DNA of 37,030 nucleotides from Actinomycetes bacterium (GCA_021818025.1 JAKAFH010000014.1:1-37030); one strand, 5' to 3'; shown: positions 7,171 through 16,519, counted from the stretch's first letter. Program-made: numbers and translations. Notes: a model not told the origin generated them from the letters alone.

Positions 7171-8586
7171 GTGACGAACGAGGTCCAGCTGTTTGACGTT
7201 GTGATCATCGGAGGTGGCCCCGGCGGCTACGCCGCTGCGCTCTACGGGGCCTCGGCCGGTCTCAACGTCGCGCTGATCGAGCGGGACAAGGTGGGTGGGA
7301 CGTGCCTGCACCGTGGCTGCGTACCGGCCAAGGAGTTCCTCGAGACGGCCCACGTGCGCCGGACCATCGAGCACGCGAGCACGTTCGGCATCGGCACCGG
7401 CGCGGTGTCAGTGGACTTCTCGGTGAGCCAGGCCCGCAAGAACGAGGTCGTCGACAAGCTGCACAAGGGCCTGTCGGGCCTGCTCAAGGGTCGCAAGGTC
7501 ACCATCTACGAGGGCACGGCGCGACTCGACGCGGACCAGGTCGTACGGATCCTCGACGGGGCCGACGCCGGCGTCGAGGCGAAGGGGACCAACGTCATCC
7601 TGGCCGCTGGCTCGGTCCCGCGGACGCTGCCGGGCTTTGACGTCGACGGCCAGATCGTCCTGACCTCGGACGAGTTCTTGGACCTGGACACCTTGCCCGC
7701 GAGCGCCGCAGTGATCGGCGGCGGGGCGATCGGCTGTGAGTTCGCGTCGATGCTGTCGGACATGGGCACTGCCGTGACCGTGCTCGAGGGTTTGCCGACG
7801 ATCCTCGCGGGCTGCGACAGCGAAGTGGTGAGCGTCGTGGGACGCTCGTTCAAGAAGCGCGGAATCGAGGTCCGTGCCGGGGTGAACGTGACCGGACACA
7901 CGCCCGCGAAGGGCAAGACGGCCGTGCACGTCGAAGGCGGTGACGACGTCGTGGTCGAGGTCGTCGTGCTCGCCGTCGGACGACGCCCGCGCAGCGAGGG
8001 TTTGCTCGGTGACGGGACCGGCGTCGAGGTCAACGAGCGCGGCTTCGTCGTCGCGAACTCCTCGATGCGCACCGCGAACCCCAACGTCTACGCTATCGGC
8101 GACATCGTCGCCAACACCCCCCAACTCGCCCACGTCGGCTTCGCCGAGGCGATCGTGGCGATCAAGACCATCCTGGGCGAGCCCGTGGTGCCCGTCGACT
8201 ACGACCGTGTGCCGTGGGCGATCTACTCGAATCCCGAGGTCGCTTTCGTGGGACTGACCGAAGCCGCCGCGAAGGAGCGGGGCTACGAGGTCGTCGTGAA
8301 GAAGGACCCCTTCGGTGGCAACAGCCGCGCCCAGATCATCGGCGAGACCGAAGGCGTCGTCAAGATCATCGCCGAGAAGCGCGCCGACGGCACCGCGGGC
8401 CAGATCCTTGGTGTGCACATGGCCGGTCCATGGGTGACCGAGCAACTGGGGGCCGGCTACTACGCCGTCAACTGGGAGGCGACGGCCGAGGAGGCCGCCG
8501 CGCTCATCCAGCCGCACCCGTCGCTGTCGGAGACCTTCGGCGAGACGCTGTTGGCCCTAGCTGGGAGGGGGCTCCACGTTGGCTGA
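7171..8586 (+). CDS. lpdA: Dihydrolipoamide dehydrogenase (E3)
   Basis: A 471-residue flavoprotein disulfide reductase that reoxidises dihydrolipoyl groups of 2-oxo-acid dehydrogenase or glycine-cleavage complexes with NAD+. An FAD-binding GGGPGGYAAA opens the protein. The redox disulfide is Cys45/Cys50 in GGTCLHRGCVPAK, the NAD-binding IGGGAIGCEFAS follows, and the C-terminal catalytic pair is His449/Glu454 in HPSLSETFGE. It starts a four-function lipoate operon: lpd overlaps the E2 gene by 8 bases, and the LipB-LipA fusion follows directly. Confidence 0.94.
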   Translation: MTNEVQLFDVVIIGGGPGGYAAALYGASAGLNVALIERDKVGGTCLHRGCVPAKEFLETAHVRRTIEHASTFGIGTGAVSVDFSVSQARKNEVVDKLHKGLSGLLKGRKVTIYEGTARLDADQVVRILDGADAGVEAKGTNVILAAGSVPRTLPGFDVDGQIVLTSDEFLDLDTLPASAAVIGGGAIGCEFASMLSDMGTAVTVLEGLPTILAGCDSEVVSVVGRSFKKRGIEVRAGVNVTGHTPAKGKTAVHVEGGDDVVVEVVVLAVGRRPRSEGLLGDGTGVEVNERGFVVANSSMRTANPNVYAIGDIVANTPQLAHVGFAEAIVAIKTILGEPVVPVDYDRVPWAIYSNPEVAFVGLTEAAAKERGYEVVVKKDPFGGNSRAQIIGETEGVVKIIAEKRADGTAGQILGVHMAGPWVTEQLGAGYYAVNWEATAEEAAALIQPHPSLSETFGETLLALAGRGLHVG

Positions 8587-9775
8587 CGTCACGCTGCCGT
8601 CACTGGGCGAATCGGTAACCGAGGGGATCATCACTCGGTGGTTCAAGAAGGTCGGCGACTCGGTCGCCCGCGACGAGCCGCTCTTTGAGGTCTCGACCGA
8701 CAAGGTCGACTCCGAGATGCCCTCGCCCGCAGCGGGCGTGTTGACCGAGATATTGGCCGGCGAAGGTGACACCGTCGAGACGGGCTCGCGCGTCGCTGTC
8801 ATCGACGAGAACGCGGTCGCCGGATCGGTGGCGCCGGCAGCGCCGAGCGCGCCGAGCGCCCCCGCGCCGAGCGCCCCCGCGCCGAGCACCCCCGCACCCC
8901 TTACGAGCGAGGCGCCCACCACGACGCCGGGCGAGTCGCGAACCGCTGGGGTCGTGATGTCGCCGGTCGTGCGGCGAATCCTCGCCGATGGCGGGGTCGA
9001 GCCAGCGAAGGTACACGGGTCGGGGCCGGGCGGCGCGATCACGCGGCGAGACGCCGAGCGGGCCGTCGCCAACGGGCCCACGGACGAGGAAGTCGTGCCC
9101 CTGTCCAACGGCCTTCGCCGGATGGGCCAGCACATGACCTTGTCCGCCCAGAGCACGCCGCACGGCTTCGTCGCGATCGAGGTCGACGCGTCGATCTTCG
9201 ACCAGTTGGATTCGCTCGGCCGGCGCACGCGCGACGGCGTCGAGATCTCGGACCAGATGGTGATGGGTCTCGCCGCGGTTCGCGCCCTGGGTGAATTCGA
9301 GTTCCTGAACGCCACGTTCGCGGGCGACGAGCTCGTCGTGCACCGCACCGTCAACTTGGGATTCATGCGCGAGGTACTGCGTGACGGCATGCTCGTGCCG
9401 GTCGTGCACGCGGCTGCTGGTCTGACGCTTCGCGCCCTGGCGCGCCGCGTCCACGAGCTCTTCGAACGCGTCTCGACGCGCCAGCTCACGACCGACGACC
9501 TCATGGGTGGCACCTTCACCCTGGTCGGCCCGACGGGGCCGAACTCGCTGTGGACGAGTCCGATCATCATCCAGCCCGAGGTGGCCGTGCTCTCGATGGG
9601 GGCAGTGCGCCGGGTTCCCGTGGTTCTCGAGGACGGCGTGAGCGTCGGTGTGGGGCGTCGCGTGGTCATCGGACTCTCCTTCGACCACCGCGTCTGCGAA
9701 CCCTTCACCGCGACGGCCTACCTCGAGCGGGTGGCCGAGTTGCTCGCGGGACTCGATCTGGAGAGCGAGCACTAG
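8579..9775 (+). CDS. 2-oxo-acid dehydrogenase E2 acyltransferase with an altered active-site motif
   Basis: A 398-residue E2-type protein. One lipoyl domain (residues 1-80, lipoyl-lysine Lys42 in STDKVDSEM) is followed by an Ala/Pro-rich linker, a peripheral subunit-binding domain (MSPVVRRILADGG to ITRRDAERAV) and a catalytic domain. The catalytic signature, normally H-R-x-x-D-G, reads His370-Arg-Val-Cys-Glu374-Pro375, so the general Asp is Glu and the Gly is Pro. The E1 genes are not in the window, so the complex (pyruvate, 2-oxoglutarate or branched-chain) is unknown. The start is TTG at 8579, overlapping the lpd stop, with GGGAGGGG upstream. Confidence 0.85.
   Translation: MADVTLPSLGESVTEGIITRWFKKVGDSVARDEPLFEVSTDKVDSEMPSPAAGVLTEILAGEGDTVETGSRVAVIDENAVAGSVAPAAPSAPSAPAPSAPAPSTPAPLTSEAPTTTPGESRTAGVVMSPVVRRILADGGVEPAKVHGSGPGGAITRRDAERAVANGPTDEEVVPLSNGLRRMGQHMTLSAQSTPHGFVAIEVDASIFDQLDSLGRRTRDGVEISDQMVMGLAAVRALGEFEFLNATFAGDELVVHRTVNLGFMREVLRDGMLVPVVHAAAGLTLRALARRVHELFERVSTRQLTTDDLMGGTFTLVGPTGPNSLWTSPIIIQPEVAVLSMGAVRRVPVVLEDGVSVGVGRRVVIGLSFDHRVCEPFTATAYLERVAELLAGLDLESEH
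8840..8893 (+). repeat. 15-bp tandem repeat coding for the E2 Ala/Pro linker
   Basis: Three units of GCGCCGAGCGCCCCC (8849-8863, 8864-8878 and 8879-8893, the last with one change) follow a partial unit from 8840. They encode repeated APSAP, the flexible swinging linker after the lipoyl domain. The copy number may vary between strains. Confidence 0.85.
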
Positions 9776-11401
9776 ATGCTGCGTCGACGCCACGTCGGGC
9801 GGGTCAGCTTCCGCGAGGCGAACGACCTGCAGCGCGCGTGGATGGAGGCGGCCGACGACTACGTGCTCGTCATGGAGCACCCGCCCACCTACACGCTGGG
9901 CATCCGCGCGGTTCCCGAGCACTTCCTCGTCCCGGTGTCGAGCCTCGACGCCGACGTCGTCGAGGCCGACCGCGGCGGGGACGTCACGTACCACGGTCCC
10001 GGCCAGGTCGTGGCGTGGGCCATCGTGACCGTGGACGACGGTCCGGCGGCGGGACGCGAGCACGTGGGTCGTCTCGAGGACGCCGTCATCGCCACGGTCC
10101 GCCACTTCGATCCCGAGAGCCGACTCGGCCGGGTCGGGCGACTCGAGGGCTACCCCGGCGTCTGGGCCCGGCTCGACGAGCGACCGATCAAGATCGCAGC
10201 CGTGGGCGTACGCACCGAGCGCAACCGCGCTGGCTATCGGCGCACGCTGCACGGTGTCGCACTCAACGTCGACCTCGATCTGCGGGCCTTTGATGCGATC
10301 GTGCCGTGCGGGATCCCCGACAAGCCCGTCGGCTCGATGCGCTCCCTCGGTCTGGACGCGTCCTTCAGCGAGGTCGAGGAGTTCCTCGGTTCGACCCTCG
10401 ACACGGTGCTCGGCGGCGCGGGCTCGATCGCAGCCGTCGACCGCAGCGGGGCGACGACCACGTCGGAGCGGCCACTGCTGCGCCGCCTGCGCAAAGCAGG
10501 GGTCGACCCTGACGCCGGCGTCGAGCTGCGCTCGCGCAAACCGTCGTGGCTGCGCATCGAGGCGCACATGGGCCCGGAGTACCAGTCGCTGCGCAAGCTG
10601 ACCGACGGACTTCGCCTCGTCACGGTCTGTGAGGAGGCCGGCTGCCCGAACATCTACGAGTGCTGGGCGTCGGGGACGGCCACCTTCATGGTCAACGGCG
10701 AGCGGTGCACGCGCGCCTGCGGGTTCTGCCTGATCGACACGCGCAAGCCCCTGCCCCTGGACCCGACCGAGCCCGATCGGGTCGCCGAGGCGGTGGTGCG
10801 ACTCGGGCTGAGCCACGCGGTCATCACGTGCGTCGCCCGCGACGACCTCGCCGACGGCGGCGCCGGCGCAATCGCGGCCACGGTCACGGCAATCCGCGAG
10901 CGCTCGCCCCAGACGACGGTCGAGGTGCTGATCAGCGACCTGAAGGGCGACGTCGAGAGCCTCCAGCTCATCCTCGACGTTCGACCCGACGTGGTCAACC
11001 ACAACGTCGAGACGGTGGCGCGCCTGCAGCGCGCCGTGCGCCCCAGCGCGGGCTACCTGCGGTCGTTGACCGTGCTCGCGCGCGCCGGCGCGCAGGGCCT
11101 GACCACTAAGTCGGGAATCATGGTCGGTCTTGGGGAGACCGCCGACGAGGTCGAAGAGACCCTCGCGGACCTGGCCGCGGTCGGCGTGTCGATCGCGACG
11201 ATCGGCCAGTACGTGCGCCCAACGGCCGAGCACGTGCCGGTCGCTCGGTGGTGGGAGCCCGCCGAGTTCGAGGACCTCGCCGAGCGTGGCCGTCGCGTGG
11301 GACTGGGCCACGTGCAGTCGTCACCGCTGACGCGCTCGAGCTATCACGCGGGCGAGGCGTTGCGCGAGGCCACGCCGCTGCCGTTGCCCGCGCGTCGTTA
11401 G
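9776..11401 (+). CDS. LipB-LipA fusion: octanoyltransferase joined to lipoyl synthase
   Basis: One uninterrupted 541-residue frame carries both enzymes of endogenous lipoylation. Residues 1 to about 215 are LipB, which transfers octanoate from acyl carrier protein to target lysines. It has RGGDVTYHGPGQ (66-77), the catalytic lysine in PIKIAAVGVR (Lys139) and the catalytic cysteine in IVPCGI (Cys178). Residues from about 230 are LipA, a radical-SAM enzyme that inserts two sulfurs. It has the auxiliary-cluster cysteines 285/290/296 (CEEAGCPNIYEC), the SAM-cluster cysteines 311/315/318 (CTRACGFC) and the C-terminal RSSYHA. All key residues of both are intact. The gene starts directly after the E2 stop. 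An internal GTG near codon 211 might allow separate LipA synthesis, but no stop codon separates the domains. Confidence 0.93.
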   Translation: MLRRRHVGRVSFREANDLQRAWMEAADDYVLVMEHPPTYTLGIRAVPEHFLVPVSSLDADVVEADRGGDVTYHGPGQVVAWAIVTVDDGPAAGREHVGRLEDAVIATVRHFDPESRLGRVGRLEGYPGVWARLDERPIKIAAVGVRTERNRAGYRRTLHGVALNVDLDLRAFDAIVPCGIPDKPVGSMRSLGLDASFSEVEEFLGSTLDTVLGGAGSIAAVDRSGATTTSERPLLRRLRKAGVDPDAGVELRSRKPSWLRIEAHMGPEYQSLRKLTDGLRLVTVCEEAGCPNIYECWASGTATFMVNGERCTRACGFCLIDTRKPLPLDPTEPDRVAEAVVRLGLSHAVITCVARDDLADGGAGAIAATVTAIRERSPQTTVEVLISDLKGDVESLQLILDVRPDVVNHNVETVARLQRAVRPSAGYLRSLTVLARAGAQGLTTKSGIMVGLGETADEVEETLADLAAVGVSIATIGQYVRPTAEHVPVARWWEPAEFEDLAERGRRVGLGHVQSSPLTRSSYHAGEALREATPLPLPARR

Positions 11402-11414
11402 GCCCGTCAACGTT

Positions 11415-11432
11415 CGCCCGTCCGCGAGGGCG
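11415..11432. terminator. Small GC hairpin between convergent genes
   Basis: CGCCC (11415-11419) and GGGCG (11428-11432) can pair around an 8-base loop in the 31-base gap between the LipB-LipA gene and the convergent Tat-exported protein. There is no T tract. It may be a bidirectional terminator or chance. Confidence 0.25.
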
Positions 11433-12959
11433 CTAGTACTGACTGGTGTTGGCGACTGACGGCGTGGCGTTGCCCGCGGGACCGGCGCCAAAGGACGCGA
11501 AGATGTTCATCGTCGCCCGGCGGATCACGTTGGTCACCCCGGGGATGGCGGCCGGCACCCAGAAGTTGCCGAGTTTGGGTGCGTTCGAGAGGTCAAAGAC
11601 CCAGTGGCCGGTGCCGCTGGCAAAGACCCCGCCCTGCCCGGGCTCGGCGACGTAGGTGACGTCGCTCGTCCCACCGCCCACGGCGGAGTGGGCGAGGATC
11701 TGCACGTTCGGTGGGTTCGTGACGGCGGGGTTGTAGTGATTGAACTCGCCGCCGAGGGCGCCGGCAAGCACCGACCCGTCTCGGACCCCGCAGCCGCGCC
11801 AGAGCCACGACGTGGCGTCGACGACGCTCAGTGACCCGGTGCCGTCCACGCCGCCGTAGATTGAGCCGGTGAAAGTGCTCTCGGGTGTGTCCGACGGGTA
11901 CTGGCTCCAGTTGACCGTGGCCAGTGAGGGGTTGGTCGCGGTGATGGGGTCGGCCGTCGAGCGGTAGTTGATCATCAGCCGATCAGGGCCGTTCACGCCC
12001 GGTTCGAAGCGGATCTTGCGGTAGCAGAAGTTCGCTCCGAAGAACGCCACGTTGACCCCGTGGGTGACCGCGTTGACGACGTTCGCTCGCATGGCGGGGG
12101 AGTAGTACTCGTCGTGACCGAGCGACAGCAGCGCGCGGTGACGGGTCAGGGTCGTGCCGCGCTCGTGGAGGTCGATGTCGGTCCAGTAGGTGAGGTCGAG
12201 TCCCATCTGCTCGGCCAGGAACAGCAGCGGGAACTCGTTGCCGACGAAGTCCGCCGCGCCGTTGGCGAAGGCCCGGTCGTAGGGTCGATTGAAGGACACC
12301 CGCACGGCGCGGTTCGCGTCACTGATGGTGATGCTGCCCACCGGCGTCGCCTGGCGATAGAGACTGAACCCGCCCCAGGTGTTGTAGGCCTGCCAGGTGG
12401 TGACCGAGCTCATGTAGACGAAGGCCGCCGTCGAGGAGTCGTCGCGCACGAGGAACGGGATGAATCGGAACTGGTGCTCGGCGTTCTCGAGGCGCACGAG
12501 GTACTGGCCCGGGAGGTAGCGCGCGTCGGTGATGACCCGGAACGACGCCGGCCACTGACAGTCCACGGTCCCGTACTGGTCGGGCGGGGGCATCGGCCGG
12601 GCGGCGCCGGTGAGGCCGACGCGCGACTCGATGAGCCGCGCGCCGAGTCCCTGGTAGTAGCCCATCCGGTAGACCTTGATCGAATAGGTCGGCGAGGTGG
12701 TGCTCACGAAGAAGGTGATGGGCTGGCCGAGGTCGACGCTCGTCGCGCTGGCGTAGCCCTCCAGGTCGCCGGCGGGCGCCGCGACGCCGCGCAGCCACGT
12801 GCCATCGCCGGGCCGAACGTTCTCGCGACGCACCCACTGGGCGGTGGCGGTGCTCGACGCGGCGCTGACGGAAGCGTCGAGTGAGGTTGCGGTCGCGATC
12901 GTGCCAGCGAGCACACCGATGCCGCGCAGGACGTCACGCCGGGAGGGACCGTGCGTCAC
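11433..12959 (-). CDS. Tat-exported N,N-dimethylformamidase beta-subunit-like protein
   Basis: A 508-residue protein with a Tat signal: a twin arginine in SRRDVLRGIG, then a hydrophobic stretch and an Ala/Ser-rich cleavage region near residue 35. The body resembles the large subunit of N,N-dimethylformamidase and related uncharacterised proteins. This is clearest in LLSLGHDEYYSPAMRANVVN, GVNVAFFGANFCYRKIRFE and the YMSSVTTWQAYNTWGG segment. The family includes amide hydrolases, but most members have no tested function and no partner subunit gene is adjacent, so the substrate is unknown. The GTG start is six bases after a TAGACT box. It is probably a single-gene unit acting outside the membrane. 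Confidence 0.75.
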   Translation of the reverse strand: MTHGPSRRDVLRGIGVLAGTIATATSLDASVSAASSTATAQWVRRENVRPGDGTWLRGVAAPAGDLEGYASATSVDLGQPITFFVSTTSPTYSIKVYRMGYYQGLGARLIESRVGLTGAARPMPPPDQYGTVDCQWPASFRVITDARYLPGQYLVRLENAEHQFRFIPFLVRDDSSTAAFVYMSSVTTWQAYNTWGGFSLYRQATPVGSITISDANRAVRVSFNRPYDRAFANGAADFVGNEFPLLFLAEQMGLDLTYWTDIDLHERGTTLTRHRALLSLGHDEYYSPAMRANVVNAVTHGVNVAFFGANFCYRKIRFEPGVNGPDRLMINYRSTADPITATNPSLATVNWSQYPSDTPESTFTGSIYGGVDGTGSLSVVDATSWLWRGCGVRDGSVLAGALGGEFNHYNPAVTNPPNVQILAHSAVGGGTSDVTYVAEPGQGGVFASGTGHWVFDLSNAPKLGNFWVPAAIPGVTNVIRRATMNIFASFGAGPAGNATPSVANTSQY

Positions 12960-12965
12960 CCCAAA

Positions 12966-12971
12966 AGTCTA
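12966..12971 (-). promoter_or_regulatory. Predicted -10 box of the Tat-exported protein gene
   Basis: TAGACT on the minus strand, then TTTGGG and the GTG start. This is the 6-base leaderless spacing. Confidence 0.5.
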
Positions 12972-13003
12972 GGTCGGACGCCTCGCGCATCCCCGTCGCC
13001 CGG

Positions 13004-16000
13004 TCAGGCGATGAAGTACTTGGCCGAGGGGTGATGGCAGATGATCGCGTCAGTCGTCTGCTCGGGGTGCAGCTGGTATCCCTCGGACACCTCAACGCCG
13101 ATGCGCTCGGCGCCGAGCAGCCGGGCGACCTTCGCATTCTCGGTGAGGTCCGGGCACGCCGGGTAGCCCCACGAGTAGCGCCCGCCGCGGTACTGCTGGC
13201 GGAACAGGCCCGCCAGGCTGGGTCCGTCCTCGTTGGCAAAGCCCAGTTCCTCGCGGATGCGCCGGTGCCAGAGTTCGGCGAGTGCCTCGGCCATTTCCAC
13301 GCCGAGGCCGTGCAAGAGCAGGTACTCGGTGTAGCGGTTCTCGCTGAACAGCTCTTGGGTGCGCGCCGAGACCCGCGGACCCATGGTGACCAGCATGAAG
13401 CTCGCGTAGTCGCGGTCGGGGCTGTCCACCGGGCGAAAGAAGTCGGCGATGCACAGATAGGGGTCGTGGTCTTGGCGTGGGAAGGCGAAACGCGTCGCCT
13501 CGGTGGTTCGGGTGTCGTCGGTGAAGATCACCAGGTCGTTGCCGTCGGCGGCGGCCGCGAAATGTCCCCAGACCACTTGGGGGACGAGCAGGTCGTCGCG
13601 CTTGACGATCGCCAGCTGCTCGCGCAGGGTCGCGCGGACCCGCTCCTTGAAGGCGGGGTCCCCCTCGTCGTTCTCGGGGCGAAAGCCCCACTGGTTGCGA
13701 AACAGCGCGGTGAGGTTGAGGTACTCGCTGATCTCGTCGATGGCGATCCCCTTGGCGACGCGCGAACCGAGGAACGGCGGGACGAAGAGCGGGTTGTCGA
13801 GTGCGACTGCCGGGCTGCGCACGGGCAGGTCCGTCGGGGCAGTCGCCGCGTCGGTGGGCAGGCGACGGTTGACCTTGCGCGTGGACAACTCGCGCCCGAA
13901 GTCGGCGTCGTCCTCGTTGTTCTTGCGGATCTCACCGAGCCGGTCGAGCACGCGCAGGCCCTCGAAGGCGTCCTTGCCGTAGAAGACGCGGCCCTGGTAG
14001 ACCCCGCGCAGGTCGCGCTCGACGTAGGTGCGCGTCAGCGCGGCGCCGCCGAGCAAGACCGGCACGTCCGCCATCCCGCGCTCGTTCATCAGCTCGAGGT
14101 TCTCGCGCATGATGAGTGTCGACTTGACGAGCAGCCCGCTCATGCCGAGCGCATCGGCGTGGTGCTCGTCGACCGCCTGGAGCATCTCGTTGATGCCGAC
14201 CTTGATGCCCAAATTGATCACCTCGTAGCCATTGTTGGTCAAGATGATGTCGACGAGGTTCTTGCCGATGTCGTGGACGTCGCCCTTCACCGTGGCGAGC
14301 ACGACGCGGCCGCGGCCACCCTGGTCGCTCTTTTCCATGTGGGGCTCGAGGTGCGACACGGCCGCCTTCATGGTCTCGGCACTCTGCAGGACGAAGGGCA
14401 ACTGCATCTCGCCGGTGGCGAAGAGCTCGCCGACTTCGCGCATGCCGTCGAGCAGTATCTCGTTGACGATCGCGAGGGGCGACTGACCTTCGGCGAGCGC
14501 CTGATCGAGGTCGGCTTCGAGTCCGGTGCGTGCCCCGTCGACGATGCGTCGGCGGAGCCGTTCGTCCAGGTCGAGGTCGTCGAGCGGGCTCTTGGCGACC
14601 TCGGTCGCCTTCGAGCCGTCAAAGACCGCGAGCAGCGCGGTCAGTGGGTCATAGTCATCTCGGCGCCGGTCGTAGATGAGGTCGAGGCAGATCTGGCGCG
14701 CTGCGTCGTCGATCCGTGCGAGCGGCAGGATCTTGGAGGCGTGCACGATCGCGGCGTCGAGGCCGGCCTGGGCGCACTCGTGGAGGAACACGCTGTTGAG
14801 CACCTGGCGGGCGGCGGGATTGAGCCCGAACGAGATGTTCGAGAGGCCCAGGATCGTTCGCACGCCCGGCAACTCGTTCTTGATTCGCCGGATCGCCTCG
14901 ATGGTCTCGATGCCGTCACGGCGCGACTCGGCCATGCCGGTGGACAACGGCAGGGCGAGGGGATCGATGAAGATGTCGTTCGCGTCGAGCCCGTAGCGCG
15001 TCACCGCCAGATCGGTGATGGCTCGGGCGGCGCGCACCTTCCACTCGGCGGTGCGCGCTTGGCCCTCTTGATCGATGCAGGTCGCCACGACGGCCGCGCC
15101 GAACTCGGCGGCGAGGCTGAGAAAGCCGTCCAGTCGCGTGCCGGGCCCGTCGCCCTCCTCGAGGTTGACCGAATTCAAGATCGCCTTGCCGCCCAGCCAG
15201 GTCAGGGCTTCGCGCGCCACCGCCGTCTCGGTCGTGTCGACCATGATGGGCACCGACGACTGGGTGGCGAACCGGCTCATCACCTCGGACATGTCGGTCA
15301 CGCCATCGGCGCCGGTGTAATCGACGCAGACGTCCAGCACGTGGGCGCCTTCGCGGATCTGATCGCGTCCGATCGTCACGCACGTCTCCCAATCGCCCGC
15401 GAGCATCGCGTCGCGGAACTTCTTGGAGCCGTTGGCGTTCGTGCGCTCGCCGACCAGCAGCACCGAGCGGTCCTGCTGGTACGGGGTGGTTGAGTAGATC
15501 GAGGCGACACCCGGTTCGAGCACCGGCTCGCGCCGGCGCCGTTCGAGGGGGCGGACTGCCTCCACGACGTGGGCGAGGTGCTCGGGCGTGGTGCCACAGC
15601 AACCGCCCACGACGTTGATCCCGTACTCGGTGACGAAGCGTGCGTGGTGCTCGGCGAGCGCCTCGGGCGAGAGGTCGTAGTGCATCGCGCCGTCGAGCAC
15701 GCTGGGTAGTCCGGCGTTGGGCAGGCAGGAGACCGGCATCGGCGCGGTCTCGGCGAGCTGGCGCAGCGGCTCGTACATCTCGACGGGACCGGTCGCGCAG
15801 TTGATGCCGATCACGTCGATGCCGAGCGGCGCCAGGGCGGTGATCGCCGCGCCGATCTCGGTGCCCGGGAGCATGCGCCCGGTCAACTCGATGGTGACCT
15901 GGGCCTGGATCGGCACGATTCGCCCGTGACGCACCATGGCGCGATGGCACGCGGCGATCGCCGCCTTGCCGGCGAGCAGGTCGAACATCGTCTCGACGAG

Positions 16001-16504
16001 CAGGAGGTCGACGCCACCTTCGAGCAGGCCGTAGGCGAGTTCCTCGTAGCTCGTAACCAGCTCGTCATACCTGATCTGACCCAGGGTGGGGAACTTGGTG
16101 CCCGGTCCGATCGAGCCGGCGACGAAGCGCGGGGAACCGGGGCTGGCGTAGCTGTCGGCGGTGCGCCGGGCGATCGTGGCCGAGGCGACGGCCAGCTCGT
16201 GGGCTCGCTCGGGGATGCCGTACTCGGCGAGCACGGTGGAGAACGACCCGAACGAGTCGGTTTCAATCACGTCGACGCCGACGTCCAGGAACGACCGGTG
16301 GAGCCGCTCGATGGCCTCGGGCTTGGTGATCGTGAGAATCTCGTTGCAACCCTCGAGGGCCTCGCCGCCGAAGTCGTCGGCCGTCAGGTTCTGTAGTTGG
16401 AGGTTGGTTCCCGTCGCCCCGTCGTACACGAGGACCCGATCGGCGAGAGCGGCCAGGTACGCGTTGTCCGCACCGGGTTTGGCGTAGGGGATGATCAGGT
16501 CCAT
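13004..16504 (-). CDS. metH: Cobalamin-dependent methionine synthase
   Basis: A full-length MetH of 1166 residues that transfers the methyl group of methyltetrahydrofolate to homocysteine through cobalamin. The homocysteine domain comes first, with zinc cysteines in GINCATGP and GGCCGTTPEH. The pterin domain begins near LLVGERTNANGSKKF. The cobalamin domain has the lower-ligand histidine in GDVHDIGKNLV (about residue 740). A C-terminal AdoMet reactivation domain has RYSWGYPACPDLTE. All four modules are intact. The ATG at 16504 diverges from the corrinoid adenosyltransferase across 47 bases. That spacer is too short for a cobalamin riboswitch. Confidence 0.97.
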   Translation of the reverse strand: MDLIIPYAKPGADNAYLAALADRVLVYDGATGTNLQLQNLTADDFGGEALEGCNEILTITKPEAIERLHRSFLDVGVDVIETDSFGSFSTVLAEYGIPERAHELAVASATIARRTADSYASPGSPRFVAGSIGPGTKFPTLGQIRYDELVTSYEELAYGLLEGGVDLLLVETMFDLLAGKAAIAACHRAMVRHGRIVPIQAQVTIELTGRMLPGTEIGAAITALAPLGIDVIGINCATGPVEMYEPLRQLAETAPMPVSCLPNAGLPSVLDGAMHYDLSPEALAEHHARFVTEYGINVVGGCCGTTPEHLAHVVEAVRPLERRRREPVLEPGVASIYSTTPYQQDRSVLLVGERTNANGSKKFRDAMLAGDWETCVTIGRDQIREGAHVLDVCVDYTGADGVTDMSEVMSRFATQSSVPIMVDTTETAVAREALTWLGGKAILNSVNLEEGDGPGTRLDGFLSLAAEFGAAVVATCIDQEGQARTAEWKVRAARAITDLAVTRYGLDANDIFIDPLALPLSTGMAESRRDGIETIEAIRRIKNELPGVRTILGLSNISFGLNPAARQVLNSVFLHECAQAGLDAAIVHASKILPLARIDDAARQICLDLIYDRRRDDYDPLTALLAVFDGSKATEVAKSPLDDLDLDERLRRRIVDGARTGLEADLDQALAEGQSPLAIVNEILLDGMREVGELFATGEMQLPFVLQSAETMKAAVSHLEPHMEKSDQGGRGRVVLATVKGDVHDIGKNLVDIILTNNGYEVINLGIKVGINEMLQAVDEHHADALGMSGLLVKSTLIMRENLELMNERGMADVPVLLGGAALTRTYVERDLRGVYQGRVFYGKDAFEGLRVLDRLGEIRKNNEDDADFGRELSTRKVNRRLPTDAATAPTDLPVRSPAVALDNPLFVPPFLGSRVAKGIAIDEISEYLNLTALFRNQWGFRPENDEGDPAFKERVRATLREQLAIVKRDDLLVPQVVWGHFAAAADGNDLVIFTDDTRTTEATRFAFPRQDHDPYLCIADFFRPVDSPDRDYASFMLVTMGPRVSARTQELFSENRYTEYLLLHGLGVEMAEALAELWHRRIREELGFANEDGPSLAGLFRQQYRGGRYSWGYPACPDLTENAKVARLLGAERIGVEVSEGYQLHPEQTTDAIICHHPSAKYFIA

Positions 16505-16513
16505 GCAGTGGCC

Positions 16514-16519
16514 AGGCTA
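16514..16519 (-). promoter_or_regulatory. Predicted -10 box of metH
   Basis: TAGCCT on the minus strand, nine bases before the metH ATG, preceded by ACCGG. The same CCGGTAG string precedes secA and dxs. The predicted leader is at most about 3 bases. Confidence 0.45.

Noticed and set aside
8600-11311. Very long open frame on the minus strand opposite the E2 and LipB-LipA genes
   Set aside because: It is the complement of strongly supported genes. The protein is His/Asp/Arg/Gly-rich low-complexity sequence with no motif, as expected from high-GC codon bias.
12881-15493. Long plus-strand open frame opposite metH
   Set aside because: metH is complete with all four domains on the other strand. 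The antisense product has no family features.
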